From positions 620,001-684,000 of the forward strand of contig NC_012968.1 of assembly GCF_000023705.1 (NCBI RefSeq): a stretch of 64,000 nt of DNA, in the 5' to 3' direction. Source of the stretch: Methylotenera mobilis JLW8. GTDB taxonomy: Bacteria > Pseudomonadota > Gammaproteobacteria > Burkholderiales > Methylophilaceae. Made by a program: the position numbers and the translations under genes. Below, piece after piece: positions 19,602-28,584 of the stretch. The notes beneath the pieces are model-generated. The model saw nothing but the letters and a program-made list of their open reading frames with translations. It did no database searches and was not told where the DNA came from. Position 1 is the first letter of the stretch; every line of letters begins with the position of its first letter.

Positions 19602-20405
19602 TTAAACGCGTTTATCTTTTTCTATTAACGCGTAGGCTGAGTGGTTATGAATAGATTCAAAGTTTTCTGATTCTACCGTGTAAGCCACAATGCGTTTTTC
19701 TGCGTTGAGTTGTGCTGCAACGTCACGCACCATGTCTTCAACAAATTTAGGATTGTCGTAAGCGCGCTCAGTAACAAACTTCTCGTCTGGGCGCTTGAGC
19801 AAGCCGTAAAGCTCACATGATGCTTGTTTTTCAACTAAGTCGATAATGTCTTCAATCCAGATGAAGTCATTAATCAGTGCGGTTACCGTTACGTGTGAAC
19901 GTTGGTTATGTGCGCCGTAGTTTGAGATTTTTTTGCTGCATGGACATAGGCTGGTCACCGGAACCAGTACTTTTACCGTGATTTCAAAGTTGTCTTGATG
20001 AATTTCACCGATAAAGGTCACTTCGTAGTCTAGCAAGCTTTTCACGCCAGAAATTGGTGCCGCTTTGTTCACGAAGTACGGGAAAGTCATTTCTATATGA
20101 CCAGATTCCGCTTCTAGGCGTTTTACCATTTCACGTAGGATAGTTTCAAATGACTCTACAGAAATAGCATGCTCGTTCATGTTGAGAATTTCAACAAAAC
20201 GAGACATATGAGTACCCTTGAATTGCTGAGGTAGATGCACGTACATGTTAAACATTGCAACGGTGTGCTGCTCGCCGCCGGTTTTATCTTTTACAATAAC
20301 CGGGTGGCGAATGGCTTTAATGCCAACTTTATCAATCGCTAGGTGGCGTGTATCAACAGTGTTTTGTACATCTTCAATCGGGTTTTTGTGCGTAGTCTGA
20401 TCCAT
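19602..20405 (-). CDS. folE2: GTP cyclohydrolase FolE2 (type IB)
   Basis: This 267-residue FolE2 is the tunnelling-fold GTP cyclohydrolase that can work with metals other than zinc. It makes dihydroneopterin triphosphate for folate and, in methylotrophs, methanopterin synthesis. The catalytic cysteine lies in [12 protein letters not shown], followed by [30 protein letters not shown] near the start is also a family signature. It lies 42 bases after dxs on the same strand and probably shares its transcript. Confidence 0.95.
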   Translation of the reverse strand: MDQTTHKNPIEDVQNTVDTRHLAIDKVGIKAIRHPVIVKDKTGGEQHTVAMFNMYVHLPQQFKGTHMSRFVEILNMNEHAISVESFETILREMVKRLEAESGHIEMTFPYFVNKAAPISGVKSLLDYEVTFIGEIHQDNFEITVKVLVPVTSLCPCSKKISNYGAHNQRSHVTVTALINDFIWIEDIIDLVEKQASCELYGLLKRPDEKFVTERAYDNPKFVEDMVRDVAAQLNAEKRIVAYTVESENFESIHNHSAYALIEKDKRV

Positions 20406-20447
20406 GTATAGTTTCTTAAATTTTACAAATATTAGTTGAGTATAACA

Positions 20448-22301
20448 CTAGGTTATTAGCTTCGCAATTGCTGAGGCTATTCCCTTAGCATCTAGACCGC
20501 AGTCAGCCAGCATAGTTTCGTGAACGCCATGTTCAATAAACTGATCTGGCAAGCCTAGGCTTAGTGTTTTAATTGTGTGTGACAAGCTATGTTGCATGGC
20601 TTGTAATGACTCCATCACTGCGGAGCCTGCACCGCCCATCACACAGTTTTCTTCTATTGTGATAATTGCCGTATGCGTGCTGGCAAGCTGTGCAATAAGC
20701 GCGTGGTCGATAGGCTTAACAAAGCGCATATTAGCAACGGTGGCATTGATTGCTTCTGCTGCTTCCAGCGCAGGTGCCAGCATAGAGCCAAACGCTAAAA
20801 TCGCTACTTTTTCTCCTTGGCGCTCAATGCGGCCTTTGCCAATCTCTATCGGCAGCAGGCTGTTGTTGACTGTTGCACCTGTGCCGCTGCCTCTAGGGTA
20901 GCGTACGGCGGCTACGCCGTTGTAAAGAAAGCCTGTGCTCAGCATCTGGCGGCATTCGTTTTCATTGCTAGGCGTCATGATGACGATGTTGGGAATACAG
21001 CGCATAAAGGTCAAATCAAAGCTGCCGGCGTGTGTCGGGCCATCTGCACCAACTAGGCCGGCGCGATCGATTGCCAGTAAAACTGGCAGGTTTTGCAGTG
21101 CAATGTCATGAATCAATTGGTCGTAAGCACGTTGTAAGAAGGTGCTGTAAATGGCAACTACTGGTTTTAAGCCGTCGCAAGCCATGCCTGCGGCAAACGT
21201 CAGTGCATGTTGCTCGGCGATACCTACATCGTAGTAGCGTTCTGGAAATTGGCTGGCAAAAGCATTTAAGCCTGAGCCGTCACACATAGCAGGGGTGACG
21301 CCGATGAGCCTGTGGTCAGCCGCAGCCATATCCACAAGCCAGTCGCCAAATACTTCGGTATAGGACTTAGCAGCCTTTGCGCTGATGGCGTTGCCGTTAA
21401 ATGGGTCAAACTTACCTACACCATGAAACTTATTCGGGTTAGCTTCAGCTGGCTCGAAGCCTTTGCCCTTTTGGGTCACGATATGTAAGAACTGCGGGCC
21501 ATTTAGTTGTTTAATGTTGTGCAGGGTGTCAATTAATGCATCTAAGTCGTGACCGTCAATCGGCCCGATATAATTGAAGCCAAACTCCTCAAACAAGGTG
21601 CCTGGTGTAACCATGCCTTTGACGTGCTCTTCTGCACGCTTGGCAAACTCCATCATCGGCGGTAATGCCGATAATACTTTCTTGCCTGACTTTCTCACCG
21701 TGCCATAGAAGCGGCTGGAGAGTAATTTAGCTAAATAATTGTTCAGGGCGCCGACATTGTTAGAAATGCTCATGTCGTTGTCATTGAGTACAACCAACAG
21801 ATTGGCGTCCATGTTGCCGGCATTGTTCAGTGCCTCAAAGGCCATGCCTGCAGTCATGGCACCATCACCGATAATAGCAACAGAGCGTCGTTCGCTGCCA
21901 GCTTTTTGTGCCGCGACCGCCATGCCCAGTGCTGCCGAGATGGACGTGCTGGAGTGACCGGTGCCGAAAGTATCGTACCCACTTTCATTGCGTCTGGGAA
22001 AGCCAGCAATGCCTTGTGGTTTGCGCAAGTTTTGCATGGCCTCGCGGCGCCCGGTTAGTATCTTATGTGGGTAGGTTTGGTGACCAACGTCCCAAACTAA
22101 TTTATCGTCAGGTGTGTTGAATACGTAATGTAACGCAATCGTTAATTCAACCACCCCTAAGTTGGAGGCTAAATGTCCACCAGTCTTAGCCACGCTATCC
22201 ACCAAAAATAAGCGTAACTCATGTGCGAGCTGCACTAATTCCCTACGCTCCAGCAGTCGTAGTTGTTCGGGGTCGTTAATGGTGTTTAATAGAGGAGTCA
22301 C
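20448..22301 (-). CDS. dxs: 1-deoxy-D-xylulose-5-phosphate synthase
   Basis: This 617-residue thiamine-diphosphate enzyme condenses pyruvate and glyceraldehyde-3-phosphate, the first step of the MEP isoprenoid pathway. The ThDP motif runs from [18 protein letters not shown] to NDNDMSIS near residue 150-180. The transketolase-like middle domain shows [17 protein letters not shown] and [15 protein letters not shown]. Next to it is ispA, which uses the pathway product, so the pair forms an isoprenoid unit (xseB-ispA-dxs), an order widespread in proteobacteria. Confidence 0.97.
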   Translation of the reverse strand: MTPLLNTINDPEQLRLLERRELVQLAHELRLFLVDSVAKTGGHLASNLGVVELTIALHYVFNTPDDKLVWDVGHQTYPHKILTGRREAMQNLRKPQGIAGFPRRNESGYDTFGTGHSSTSISAALGMAVAAQKAGSERRSVAIIGDGAMTAGMAFEALNNAGNMDANLLVVLNDNDMSISNNVGALNNYLAKLLSSRFYGTVRKSGKKVLSALPPMMEFAKRAEEHVKGMVTPGTLFEEFGFNYIGPIDGHDLDALIDTLHNIKQLNGPQFLHIVTQKGKGFEPAEANPNKFHGVGKFDPFNGNAISAKAAKSYTEVFGDWLVDMAAADHRLIGVTPAMCDGSGLNAFASQFPERYYDVGIAEQHALTFAAGMACDGLKPVVAIYSTFLQRAYDQLIHDIALQNLPVLLAIDRAGLVGADGPTHAGSFDLTFMRCIPNIVIMTPSNENECRQMLSTGFLYNGVAAVRYPRGSGTGATVNNSLLPIEIGKGRIERQGEKVAILAFGSMLAPALEAAEAINATVANMRFVKPIDHALIAQLASTHTAIITIEENCVMGGAGSAVMESLQAMQHSLSHTIKTLSLGLPDQFIEHGVHETMLADCGLDAKGIASAIAKLIT

Positions 22302-22336
22302 GAGTGGTGTGTTATTTAGTTTAAGTGCGGTTGAGG

Positions 22337-23248
22337 TTAAAAACTGCGATGTAAGATAAAGCCAGCCAGTTCACGCAGGCGTTTTGCATCATTACCAAAT
22401 GGGGTTAAGGCGCTGATGGCTGTTTCGTACAGTTGATCTGCTAATTTTTTTGCTTGATCTAAGCCTAATATCGTCACATACGTAGGTTTGTTGCTATCTG
22501 CATCTTTCCCTGCAGTTTTTCCTAAGGTACTGGTGTCGGCCTCTACGTCGAGGATGTCATCAACAACTTGGAATGCAAGGCCGATATGCTCTGCATAAAC
22601 GATGACCGCAGACATTTGCTCAGCGGTGCCGCTTGATGCACCCAGTAATGCTGCGGCCTGAATCAATGCGCCAGTTTTTAGTTTGTGCATATTCTCCAGT
22701 TCGTGCTGAGAGAGTGCTTTGCCAACGGACGCCAGATCAATTGCTTGGCCACCAGCCATGCCTAAAGAGCCCGATGCTTTTGCTAGAATGTTCAGCATGG
22801 ATATTTGCTGATTGGCACTTTCGCACAGCGTAGGTGTAGACAGCACATCAAATGCGAGGCTTTGCAGGGCGTCGCCTACCAGTAATGCGGTAGCATCGTC
22901 ATATTGCTTATGGCAGCTAGGTTTGCCGCGACGTAAATCATCGTTATCCATGCACGGCATGTCGTCGTGTACTAAAGAGTAGGCATGGATCATTTCCACC
23001 GCGCAGGCTGCTGCATCAGCTATCGTTGCATTGGTCGCACATAGCTCTGCTGCTGCATAGCATAGCAAAGCCCTCACGCGCTTGCCGCCACCTAGTAAGC
23101 TATAACGCATGGCATCATGCAGTACTTGTGGTGCAGTAGTCTCGCTAGGCAATGCCTCGTCCAGCACTATTTCAATATGGCCTTGTTTTGCTTTTGCCCA
23201 TACTAAAAAATCAGTCGCTACGCCGTCTGTCATGTTGGTGTTAGTCAT
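22337..23248 (-). CDS. ispA: Farnesyl diphosphate synthase (short-chain polyprenyl synthase)
   Basis: This 303-residue prenyltransferase builds farnesyl diphosphate from IPP and DMAPP/GPP. The first aspartate-rich motif is [14 protein letters not shown]; its two-residue insert between the Asp pairs marks the bacterial FPP type. The second motif is [18 protein letters not shown] near the N-terminus binds substrate. Its start overlaps the xseB stop by eight bases, and dxs follows 35 bases later. A second in-frame ATG lies five codons in. Confidence 0.95.
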   Translation of the reverse strand: MTNTNMTDGVATDFLVWAKAKQGHIEIVLDEALPSETTAPQVLHDAMRYSLLGGGKRVRALLCYAAAELCATNATIADAAACAVEMIHAYSLVHDDMPCMDNDDLRRGKPSCHKQYDDATALLVGDALQSLAFDVLSTPTLCESANQQISMLNILAKASGSLGMAGGQAIDLASVGKALSQHELENMHKLKTGALIQAAALLGASSGTAEQMSAVIVYAEHIGLAFQVVDDILDVEADTSTLGKTAGKDADSNKPTYVTILGLDQAKKLADQLYETAISALTPFGNDAKRLRELAGFILHRSF

Positions 23249-23510
23249 TGGTGTTGAAAGAGGTTAACTGTTGGCGCTCGTTGAGTATTTTAACTTGCTG
23301 TTCAACATCAGCCAGTGATTGCTGGCAGAACGCGAGTAACAAGTTACCGCGCTTGTAGGCTTCCAAAGAGGCCTCGAGCTGCATTTGCCCAGATTCCATC
23401 TGCGCGACAATGCCCTCTAACTCGGCAAATGCCTGTTCGAAGCTAAGCGCTAGTTCCAGTGAGTCTTTATCACTAGCTGGCGTATTGTTTTTTGTTTTAG
23501 ATGCAGGCAT
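23241..23510 (-). CDS. xseB: Exodeoxyribonuclease VII small subunit
   Basis: This 89-residue helical protein has the XseB signature: SFEQAFAELEGIVAQMESGQ and then LEASLEAYKRGNLLLAFCQQSL. With XseA it forms exonuclease VII, a single-strand-specific nuclease. A polar N-terminal tail of about 20 residues precedes the domain. It is the first gene of the xseB-ispA-dxs unit. Confidence 0.93.
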   Translation of the reverse strand: MPASKTKNNTPASDKDSLELALSFEQAFAELEGIVAQMESGQMQLEASLEAYKRGNLLLAFCQQSLADVEQQVKILNERQQLTSFNTND

Positions 23511-23570
23511 TGCGTCCCGAAAGTACCAAGGTTAATCAATACGCTATTCTATCAAATCTTGGGGCAAATC

Positions 23571-24254
23571 TCAGGACAAAACTTGTGTTAGGAAGCTTTC
23601 AATGTCGATAATTTCTTGTTCGCACAGTGAATGGGCCATGTTGTATTGATGCCAACTGACAGAATATTGACATGTTTGTAGCAAATTACGAGATTTTTCA
23701 GCCATGCTCAACGGGATAATGTCATCGAAAATGCCATGTGCCATGAAAATTGGTGTATTAACGTTGGCGACATTGGCCTCTTTGCTCAGCAGGGCATGGA
23801 GGGGCACATAAGTGGATAGCGCCATTACTCCGGCTAGCTTTTGTGGGTAACGTAATGCCGTATGTAGCGCGATTGCGCCGCCCTGTGAGAAACCTGCGAG
23901 TAAAATTCTTTCAGGGTTTATTCCCTTGTTAATTTCATTATTAATCAATGTGTTGATGTAATTTTCGCTGGCTTTTATTCCGGCTTCATCTTCTTGCAAT
24001 ACAGGGATCTGACCATAGATGTCATACCAAGCGGGCATGATGTAGCCGTTATTTCTGGTCACAGCCATGTCAGGTGCATGTGGTAGTATAAATCGAATAT
24101 GGCTGAAGGCTGGGTTCTCTAAAATACGCTGCACAATCGGCTCGAAATCATAACCATCGGCGCCAAGACCATGCATCCAAATGACGCTGGCACTGATTTT
24201 GCTGGGGTTTGATGTGTGTAGGCTTAATTCTAACGGTGGTTGATAAGTCGTCAT
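23571..24254 (-). CDS. Alpha/beta-hydrolase, phospholipase/carboxylesterase family
   Basis: This 227-residue esterase of the Abhydrolase_2 group has the nucleophile elbow GFSQGG (S123) and the oxyanion segment VIWMHGLGADGYDF near residue 25. The catalytic Asp lies in GIFDDIIPL and the His in YNMAHSLC. No signal peptide is seen, so it is probably cytosolic. Family members hydrolyse short-chain esters or lysophospholipids. The natural substrate is not predictable. It is separated from xseB by 60 bases and divergent from the MBL gene. Confidence 0.88.
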   Translation of the reverse strand: MTTYQPPLELSLHTSNPSKISASVIWMHGLGADGYDFEPIVQRILENPAFSHIRFILPHAPDMAVTRNNGYIMPAWYDIYGQIPVLQEDEAGIKASENYINTLINNEINKGINPERILLAGFSQGGAIALHTALRYPQKLAGVMALSTYVPLHALLSKEANVANVNTPIFMAHGIFDDIIPLSMAEKSRNLLQTCQYSVSWHQYNMAHSLCEQEIIDIESFLTQVLS

Positions 24255-24349
24255 GGTTGTAGCAATGTTCTGATAATCGTAACATTGTACTCAAAACTGC
24301 CTGCACATGACCGTATATATCAATTGAGCAGATCATATTAATTAGGGTA

Positions 24350-25141
24350 ATGTCCAAAATGGCGCAACTTAAAGTTCTTGGTTGTAGTGGCGGTATCGGC
24401 GGTGATTACCGCACCACATCGTTGTTGCTTGATCATGATATCTTGATTGATGCTGGCTCAGGTGTCGGTGATTTGTCGATGGATGAGCTGCTAAAGATTA
24501 GCCATATATTTGTGACGCACTCACATCTGGACCACATTGCCTTTATTCCTCTCTTGTTAGATACGGTAATGGGCATACGTAGCGAGCCTATTACCTTATA
24601 TGCCACTCAGGAGACGTTAGCTATCCTACAAGCGCATATTTTCAATTGGAAAATATGGCCAGATTTTAATGCAATACCTAATGCTACTGCGCCTTTCTTG
24701 CGCTATCAGGAAATCAAACTTGGGCAGCCAGTGGTCTTAGGCGGGCGCACTATCACAGCACTGCCGGTGCATCATGTAGTGCCGGCTGTCGGATATCATA
24801 TTAAAGGCGCAGCGCATAGTTTAGTTTATACTGGCGACACCACTATCTGCGATGCGCTATGGCATGCGGTGAATAATATCAATCACCTTAAATACTTAAT
24901 CGTGGAAACAGCTTTTAGCAATAGTGAACTTGAGCTTGCTGTCTTATCTAAGCATCTATGCCCATCCATGTTGTTACAAGAACTGGCAAAATTGAATGCA
25001 GCGCATCTCACAGGCGCGCTTGAAGTCTATATTACGCATTTGAAACCAGGCGAGGATGCGCATATTATGCGTGAAATTGCGGCAGGTAATGCTGGATTGT
25101 CCATTAAAGCACTAAATCGAGATCAGGTTTTTGAGCTGTAA
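24350..25141 (+). CDS. Class II 3',5'-cyclic-nucleotide phosphodiesterase-like MBL-fold hydrolase
   Basis: This 263-residue metallo-beta-lactamase-fold protein has the metal motif THSHLDH (H57, H59, D61, H62), a second ligand set LPVHHVVPAVGYHI, YTGDTT, and a C-terminal ITHLKPGE. The combination of HSHLDH and THLKP is characteristic of class II cyclic-nucleotide phosphodiesterases (CpdP, yeast PDE1). It should hydrolyse cAMP and/or cGMP. The next gene on the same strand encodes a cyclic-nucleotide-binding protein, which supports this role. ATG 24350 and 24358 differ in frame; the first gives this product. Confidence 0.82.
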   Translation: MSKMAQLKVLGCSGGIGGDYRTTSLLLDHDILIDAGSGVGDLSMDELLKISHIFVTHSHLDHIAFIPLLLDTVMGIRSEPITLYATQETLAILQAHIFNWKIWPDFNAIPNATAPFLRYQEIKLGQPVVLGGRTITALPVHHVVPAVGYHIKGAAHSLVYTGDTTICDALWHAVNNINHLKYLIVETAFSNSELELAVLSKHLCPSMLLQELAKLNAAHLTGALEVYITHLKPGEDAHIMREIAAGNAGLSIKALNRDQVFEL

Positions 25142-25210
25142 TTTGCCTAAATAATGCCTGTATCGCCATAAAATTAGGCATCAACTGTTATACCTATCGG
25201 TAGATAATAT

Positions 25211-26329
25211 ATGTCACATAACCCTAAACTATTAGATACTTCCGCTCAGATGACTACTGCTGTACTTGCGTTATTAAACACTTTTGAACCTCTTGCCAAG
25301 CTATCTGCTGGCCGTAAGCGTGAGCTTGCAGGCTTATGTTTTGTGGAGAAAGTCAGTAAGGGTATTAATCCATTACGCATGAATGTTTCTAATGCCAAGC
25401 AGTCAGTTTATTTAATCAAAGGCGAGTTGGAACTACGATTTGTTGACGGAAGCAAGCAGATGCTACGCGCAAAAGATACCGTCGCAAGGCATCCTATTGT
25501 TTGTGATAGCACTCTTGTTGATTGCATTGCATATACCGATGTGGAAATTTTACGGATAGATAACGATTTGCTAGATATCATGATGACATGGGATCAATTA
25601 TCTACCGGAGATGATGTGCTTAAAAGTGTGCACAAAGCCGATGATGAAAAGTCTAGTAGAACCCCTGTAGAGTGGATGCGTGACACTAGTGTGTTCAGCG
25701 TATCTAAATTGCAATCCGGTGTTTTTAGTAAAGTGCCCGTGGCTAATATTGAGGCCATGTTCCAGCGCATGGAGCGCATTAACACAGTTGCAGGACAGGT
25801 GATTATTCAGCAGGGTGCGGCGGGTGATTACTATTATTTAATCGAGAGTGGCACTGTATTGGTGACTAGGGCAGATGGCGTGAATGCACATCCTTTATTG
25901 GTCGCCGAGTTGCAATCGGGTGATGCGTTTGGAGAGGAAGCCTTGGTTTCCGATAACAAACGCAATGCAACGGTCGCCATGAAAACAGATGGGCAATTGC
26001 TGCGACTGAATAAGCACGATTTTGTAGCGCTGCTTAAAGAGCCTATGCTCCTGCATGTAAGTAGAGAGGTAGCAGAGGTTAAAATTGCTGATGGTGCAAT
26101 ATGGGTTGATGCACGGTTACCATCTGAGTATCAATACGACCATATTGATGGTGCGATTAACTTGCCATTAAATGAGATTCGTCAAAAGCTCTTAGAGCTA
26201 GACTATCGTAAGAGTCATGTAGTGTATTGCCAAACGGGGCGCCGGAGTTCTGCTGCAGCATTTATATTGGCGCAGAATGGGTTTGATGTGGTTGTGCTGA
26301 AAGGCGGTGCCAGGGCGAACGGGCTTTAG
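25211..26329 (+). CDS. Tandem cyclic-nucleotide-binding-like domains fused to rhodanese
   Basis: This 372-residue soluble protein has three parts. A degenerate cNMP-binding-like fold (about 25-130) lacks the phosphate-binding cassette. A second cNMP-binding domain (about 165-285) has GDYYYLIESG and a cassette FGEEALVSDNKRNAT, whose Arg (R251) could hold the cyclic phosphate. A C-terminal rhodanese domain (about 295-370) has its active-site cysteine in YCQTGRRSS (C340). A cNMP-gated sulfurtransferase or sensor is plausible, but no function is established here. It lies 69 bases after the phosphodiesterase gene, likely in one unit. Confidence 0.85.
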   Translation: MSHNPKLLDTSAQMTTAVLALLNTFEPLAKLSAGRKRELAGLCFVEKVSKGINPLRMNVSNAKQSVYLIKGELELRFVDGSKQMLRAKDTVARHPIVCDSTLVDCIAYTDVEILRIDNDLLDIMMTWDQLSTGDDVLKSVHKADDEKSSRTPVEWMRDTSVFSVSKLQSGVFSKVPVANIEAMFQRMERINTVAGQVIIQQGAAGDYYYLIESGTVLVTRADGVNAHPLLVAELQSGDAFGEEALVSDNKRNATVAMKTDGQLLRLNKHDFVALLKEPMLLHVSREVAEVKIADGAIWVDARLPSEYQYDHIDGAINLPLNEIRQKLLELDYRKSHVVYCQTGRRSSAAAFILAQNGFDVVVLKGGARANGL

Positions 26330-26399
26330 TCTGGTGGTTGTAAACATAAAGCCGTTTGCACACCCTACGCTAGCTAAATCTGGTCTAACTCATTCATGT

Positions 26400-27017
26400 T
26401 TAAATGATTCTCGGTATGATCTTATATCGGGTTTTCTCTGCATAGCCAGCATACTCAGGATCTTTCATGAGTAATTTTTCTTCTTGCCAAATTCTACAGC
26501 CTTGAAAAAAATACAAGCCAATAAATACAATTAAGTTTTGCATACTAAACAAGGAAGACAAAAAGCCCATATGAGCAAGAAAGTAACCAAAGTATATTGG
26601 ATGTCTAACTAGCTTATATGGACCATTAGTTACTATGCCGCGATTGGCGGCTACTAATCCAAACGAGCGCCCCAAATAAAGTTTGGCAGTTATTTGAAAC
26701 AGCAAGCCAATAATCTGTAGGCCGGCTGTAATGTATACAGGTAGTAGCGCTTGTCCAGCAGAAATGTTGATTACAAGAAAGTAAAAAGTAACTGCTCCTG
26801 CACTAATTATAGCGATTACATTCATAGCATAATCCCTAGCTGGCTTAGCAAACAATATCAAAGCTACGGTGATGCTTTCGCTAACTAGTAATAGTACTAA
26901 GTTGGGCTCTAAGGCATTGCTTTCCCAAAGTTGATTAAGAGTCCGGATTACAAAAAAGGAAAAAGCCATCGCAGTAATTAGTTTTACTGCATAAAATTTA
27001 TATTCTGATGTCGTCAT
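26400..27017 (-). CDS. Isoprenylcysteine carboxyl methyltransferase (ICMT/PEMT)-family membrane protein
   Basis: This protein of about 205 residues has five or so hydrophobic segments. The family C-terminus reads GPYKLVRHPIYFGYFLAHMG, then EEKLLM...YAGYAEKTRYKIIP. RHPxYxG and the late Glu pair form the SAM-binding part of the ICMT/PEMT fold. The substrate is unknown; bacterial members methylate varied acceptors. I take ATG 27017 (MTTSEYKFY) because the ATG at 27050 lies inside the pilin terminator hairpin. No good ribosome site is seen. By eye the gene is more AT-rich than most neighbours. Confidence 0.72.
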   Translation of the reverse strand: MTTSEYKFYAVKLITAMAFSFFVIRTLNQLWESNALEPNLVLLLVSESITVALILFAKPARDYAMNVIAIISAGAVTFYFLVINISAGQALLPVYITAGLQIIGLLFQITAKLYLGRSFGLVAANRGIVTNGPYKLVRHPIYFGYFLAHMGFLSSLFSMQNLIVFIGLYFFQGCRIWQEEKLLMKDPEYAGYAEKTRYKIIPRII

Positions 27018-27036
27018 GATTTTTATCAGTTTTATA

Positions 27037-27070
27037 TAGAAAAACCCCATACTACCAAAGCATGGGGTTT
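27037..27070 (-). terminator. Pilin gene terminator
   Basis: On the minus strand AAACCCCAT (27062-27070) and ATGGGGTTT (27042-27050) form a nine-base stem, followed by TTTCT. It lies 26 bases after the pilin stop. Confidence 0.75.
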
Positions 27071-27095
27071 ATGTTTTGCCTACAACTAAGCTAGA

Positions 27096-27458
27096 TTAAG
27101 CTGCCGCTGCTAGTGCGCATGTACCGCTACCTGCTTGACATGTTGTGTTTTGTAACAAGCCTGCAGTGCCACGAGTTCGTGCGTTAAAAGTTACAGCAGC
27201 ATCGGCTGCAAACTGAGCAATTGTTACTTGTACAGTACCAGTGCAAGCTACGCCTGGAGATGCTGGTGGTGCGCGGTCATCAGCAGCATCGGCAACAGCC
27301 GTATTCATGTAAGCCTTAGCTTCTGCCAGACAGGCAGCGTTTGCAGAGCGCTGTGTGTAGTTTTGGTATTGTGGTAAAGCAACTGCAGCCAAAATACCGA
27401 TAATCGCAACTACGATCATCAATTCAATCAAGGTAAAGCCTTTTTGTACTTGTTTCAT
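27096..27458 (-). CDS. pilA: Type IVa major pilin (PilA-like)
   Basis: This 120-residue prepilin has the short leader MKQVQKG cut before Phe8, and the PilD signature [19 protein letters not shown] with Glu5 of the mature protein. The tail of about 90 residues has four cysteines: C43, C72, C107 and C114. C107/C114 would form a small C-terminal D-loop. It is the filament subunit moved by PilB and PilT/PilU. The gene stands alone, with a sigma-54 promoter and its own terminator, far from pilBC and pilTU. I infer major pilin from this strong dedicated regulation; a minor pilin is possible. Confidence 0.88.
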   Translation of the reverse strand: MKQVQKGFTLIELMIVVAIIGILAAVALPQYQNYTQRSANAACLAEAKAYMNTAVADAADDRAPPASPGVACTGTVQVTIAQFAADAAVTFNARTRGTAGLLQNTTCQAGSGTCALAAAA

Positions 27459-27529
27459 TTTAGTTTCCTTTGGTAATCAATTTATAGTGTTTTCACACCA
27501 AGGTTATGTTTAGTGCTTGGTGAACTATA

Positions 27530-27545
27530 AGCAACAGATGTGCCA
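27530..27545 (-). promoter_or_regulatory. Sigma-54 (RpoN) promoter of the pilin gene
   Basis: On the minus strand the site reads TGGCAC-ATCTG-TTGCT, a full match to the -24/-12 consensus with ten bases between GG and GC. The start would be near 27518, about 60 bases before the pilin ATG. RpoN with the PilS-PilR two-component system drives pilA in Pseudomonas and related bacteria; I infer the same here. Confidence 0.85.
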
Positions 27546-27613
27546 AAGCATTGGATGATGTGGAGAGATTAAACTAAAATCCATCGTATCTTACATGTCG
27601 GTAATAAATTATT

Positions 27614-27629
27614 CCTTTATATATAAAGG
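27614..27629. promoter_or_regulatory. Perfect palindrome upstream of the pilin promoter
   Basis: CCTTTATATATAAAGG is a 16-base perfect palindrome centred about 104 bases upstream of the predicted pilin start. This is the distance expected of an enhancer-binding-protein site. TGTC/TGACA half-sites flank it at 27596 and 27641. Confidence 0.4.
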
Positions 27630-27682
27630 GTTGTGATTTTTGACATATATTTGTGTTGAGTTGATGAAGAGTGCTATGCAAT

Positions 27683-27712
27683 AAAAAAGCGGAAGTTAAA
27701 TTCCGCTTTTTT
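27683..27712. terminator. Hairpin terminator downstream of the mxaD-like gene
   Basis: AAAAAAGCGGAA (27683-27694) pairs perfectly with TTCCGCTTTTTT (27701-27712) across a six-base loop. It can work in both directions. Here it would stop transcription from the mxaD-like gene before the pilin promoter region. Confidence 0.85.
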
Positions 27713-27754
27713 ATTAAACTGACAATTCTTTGTAGTTTTTACCGCTCAAACTGT

Positions 27755-27788
27755 CAAAAAAGGTCACGTAACCATTGCATGAGTGACC
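27755..27788 (-). terminator. Second, weaker hairpin behind the mxaD-like gene
   Basis: On the minus strand GGTCAC ... GTGACC encloses a loop of about 15 bases and is followed by TTTTTT. It lies 40 bases after the stop codon. Confidence 0.5.
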
Positions 27789-27827
27789 ATTTTGTCGATG
27801 CTCCGTTTTGAGAGCCTTCGCGGTCAG

Positions 27828-28364
27828 TTACTTTGACGATTCAGCAACCTTTTTTAGGTTGGCTAAGCCAGCATCATAAATACCGTTAATTGCATTTAAT
27901 GCAGTTTCATCATCTTGACCAGCTGGGATAGGTGGGTTTAGTTTGTACAAGCGGTAGAAACGGCCAACCCATTGCACTGTAGACTCGCCAGGGTTTGCGC
28001 CTTTTTTAACTACGATGTATGCGTTGTAGTCAGTTAAAGGTAAGCCGCTTGATACGATTTCATAACGGATTTTCATGTCAGCGTCATCTGAGCTGCGTAG
28101 TTTTTCTAGGATAGTGCCGCCGTCTTTAAGCGTTAGGGTTCTAAAGGTGTCTTCGCCTTTTTTCTCTAATTTGGTGTTGGTCACTGCTGGGTGCCATTTT
28201 TGCATGTTGCCAAAGTCTTTTACTAATGCCCAAACTTTAGCTGGCTCAGCCTTGATTGTTACAGACTTATCAACCTTAAGTGGTGATGGGCCGTGTGCAG
28301 ACGCTGTGATAGAAACAAAGCTTGTAGTTAAGCTAAGTGCGATTAACGCTAGGATTTTTTTCAT
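27828..28364 (-). CDS. MxaD-like periplasmic SRPBCC protein
   Basis: This 178-residue protein has a signal peptide (1-23, cleavage near ASA-HG) and a START/SRPBCC fold: KVDKSVTIKAEPAKVWALVKDFGNMQKWHPAV, then a conserved YNAYIVVKKG/STVQWVGRFYRL part. It resembles MxaD of methylotrophs, a periplasmic accessory protein reported to aid electron transfer between methanol dehydrogenase and cytochrome cL. No mxaFJGI or xoxF gene is in the window. The YVTN propeller gene lies upstream on the same strand, 220 bases away. Other SRPBCC roles (lipid binding) cannot be excluded. Confidence 0.75.
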   Translation of the reverse strand: MKKILALIALSLTTSFVSITASAHGPSPLKVDKSVTIKAEPAKVWALVKDFGNMQKWHPAVTNTKLEKKGEDTFRTLTLKDGGTILEKLRSSDDADMKIRYEIVSSGLPLTDYNAYIVVKKGANPGESTVQWVGRFYRLYKLNPPIPAGQDDETALNAINGIYDAGLANLKKVAESSK

Positions 28365-28584
28365 TCATTTTTCTCCAAAGATCTCAATAACGAGAGGAAC
28401 TGTTCAAAAACAACAATACATTATAAATTAGAATCTGAATTTATGAGAACCCGAATCTGCAATAGTCCAGAATCTAAAACAGTAAAGTGGCTTGTGCTGT
28501 ATTAAACGCTGTGAATCTAGCTTGGTTGACAGGCTGGGTATGATTGTCTTGTTTCATGGTGACTTGTGATGGTGTTCGCTGAGG

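Larger units (their letters stand above)
27459..27827. other. Regulatory gap between mxaD-like gene and pilin
   Basis: This 369-base gene-free stretch holds the pilin leader (27459-27518), its sigma-54 promoter, an AT-rich upstream region with a 16-base palindrome, and two hairpins behind the mxaD-like gene. I see no ORF in it. Confidence 0.7.

Noticed and set aside
20406-20447. Possible Zur box before folE2 (GTTGAGTATAAC-like)
   Set aside because: Only a half-match to the Zur consensus and in the short gap after dxs within an apparent operon.
22323-22331. AAGTGCGGT, identical to the Haemophilus DNA-uptake core
   Set aside because: Single noted occurrence in the window; a 9-mer is expected by chance and the organism is unrelated.
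27018-27050. Upstream start of the ICMT-family gene at 27050
   Set aside because: That ATG is inside the stem of the pilin terminator hairpin and has no ribosome site; ATG 27017 is preferred.
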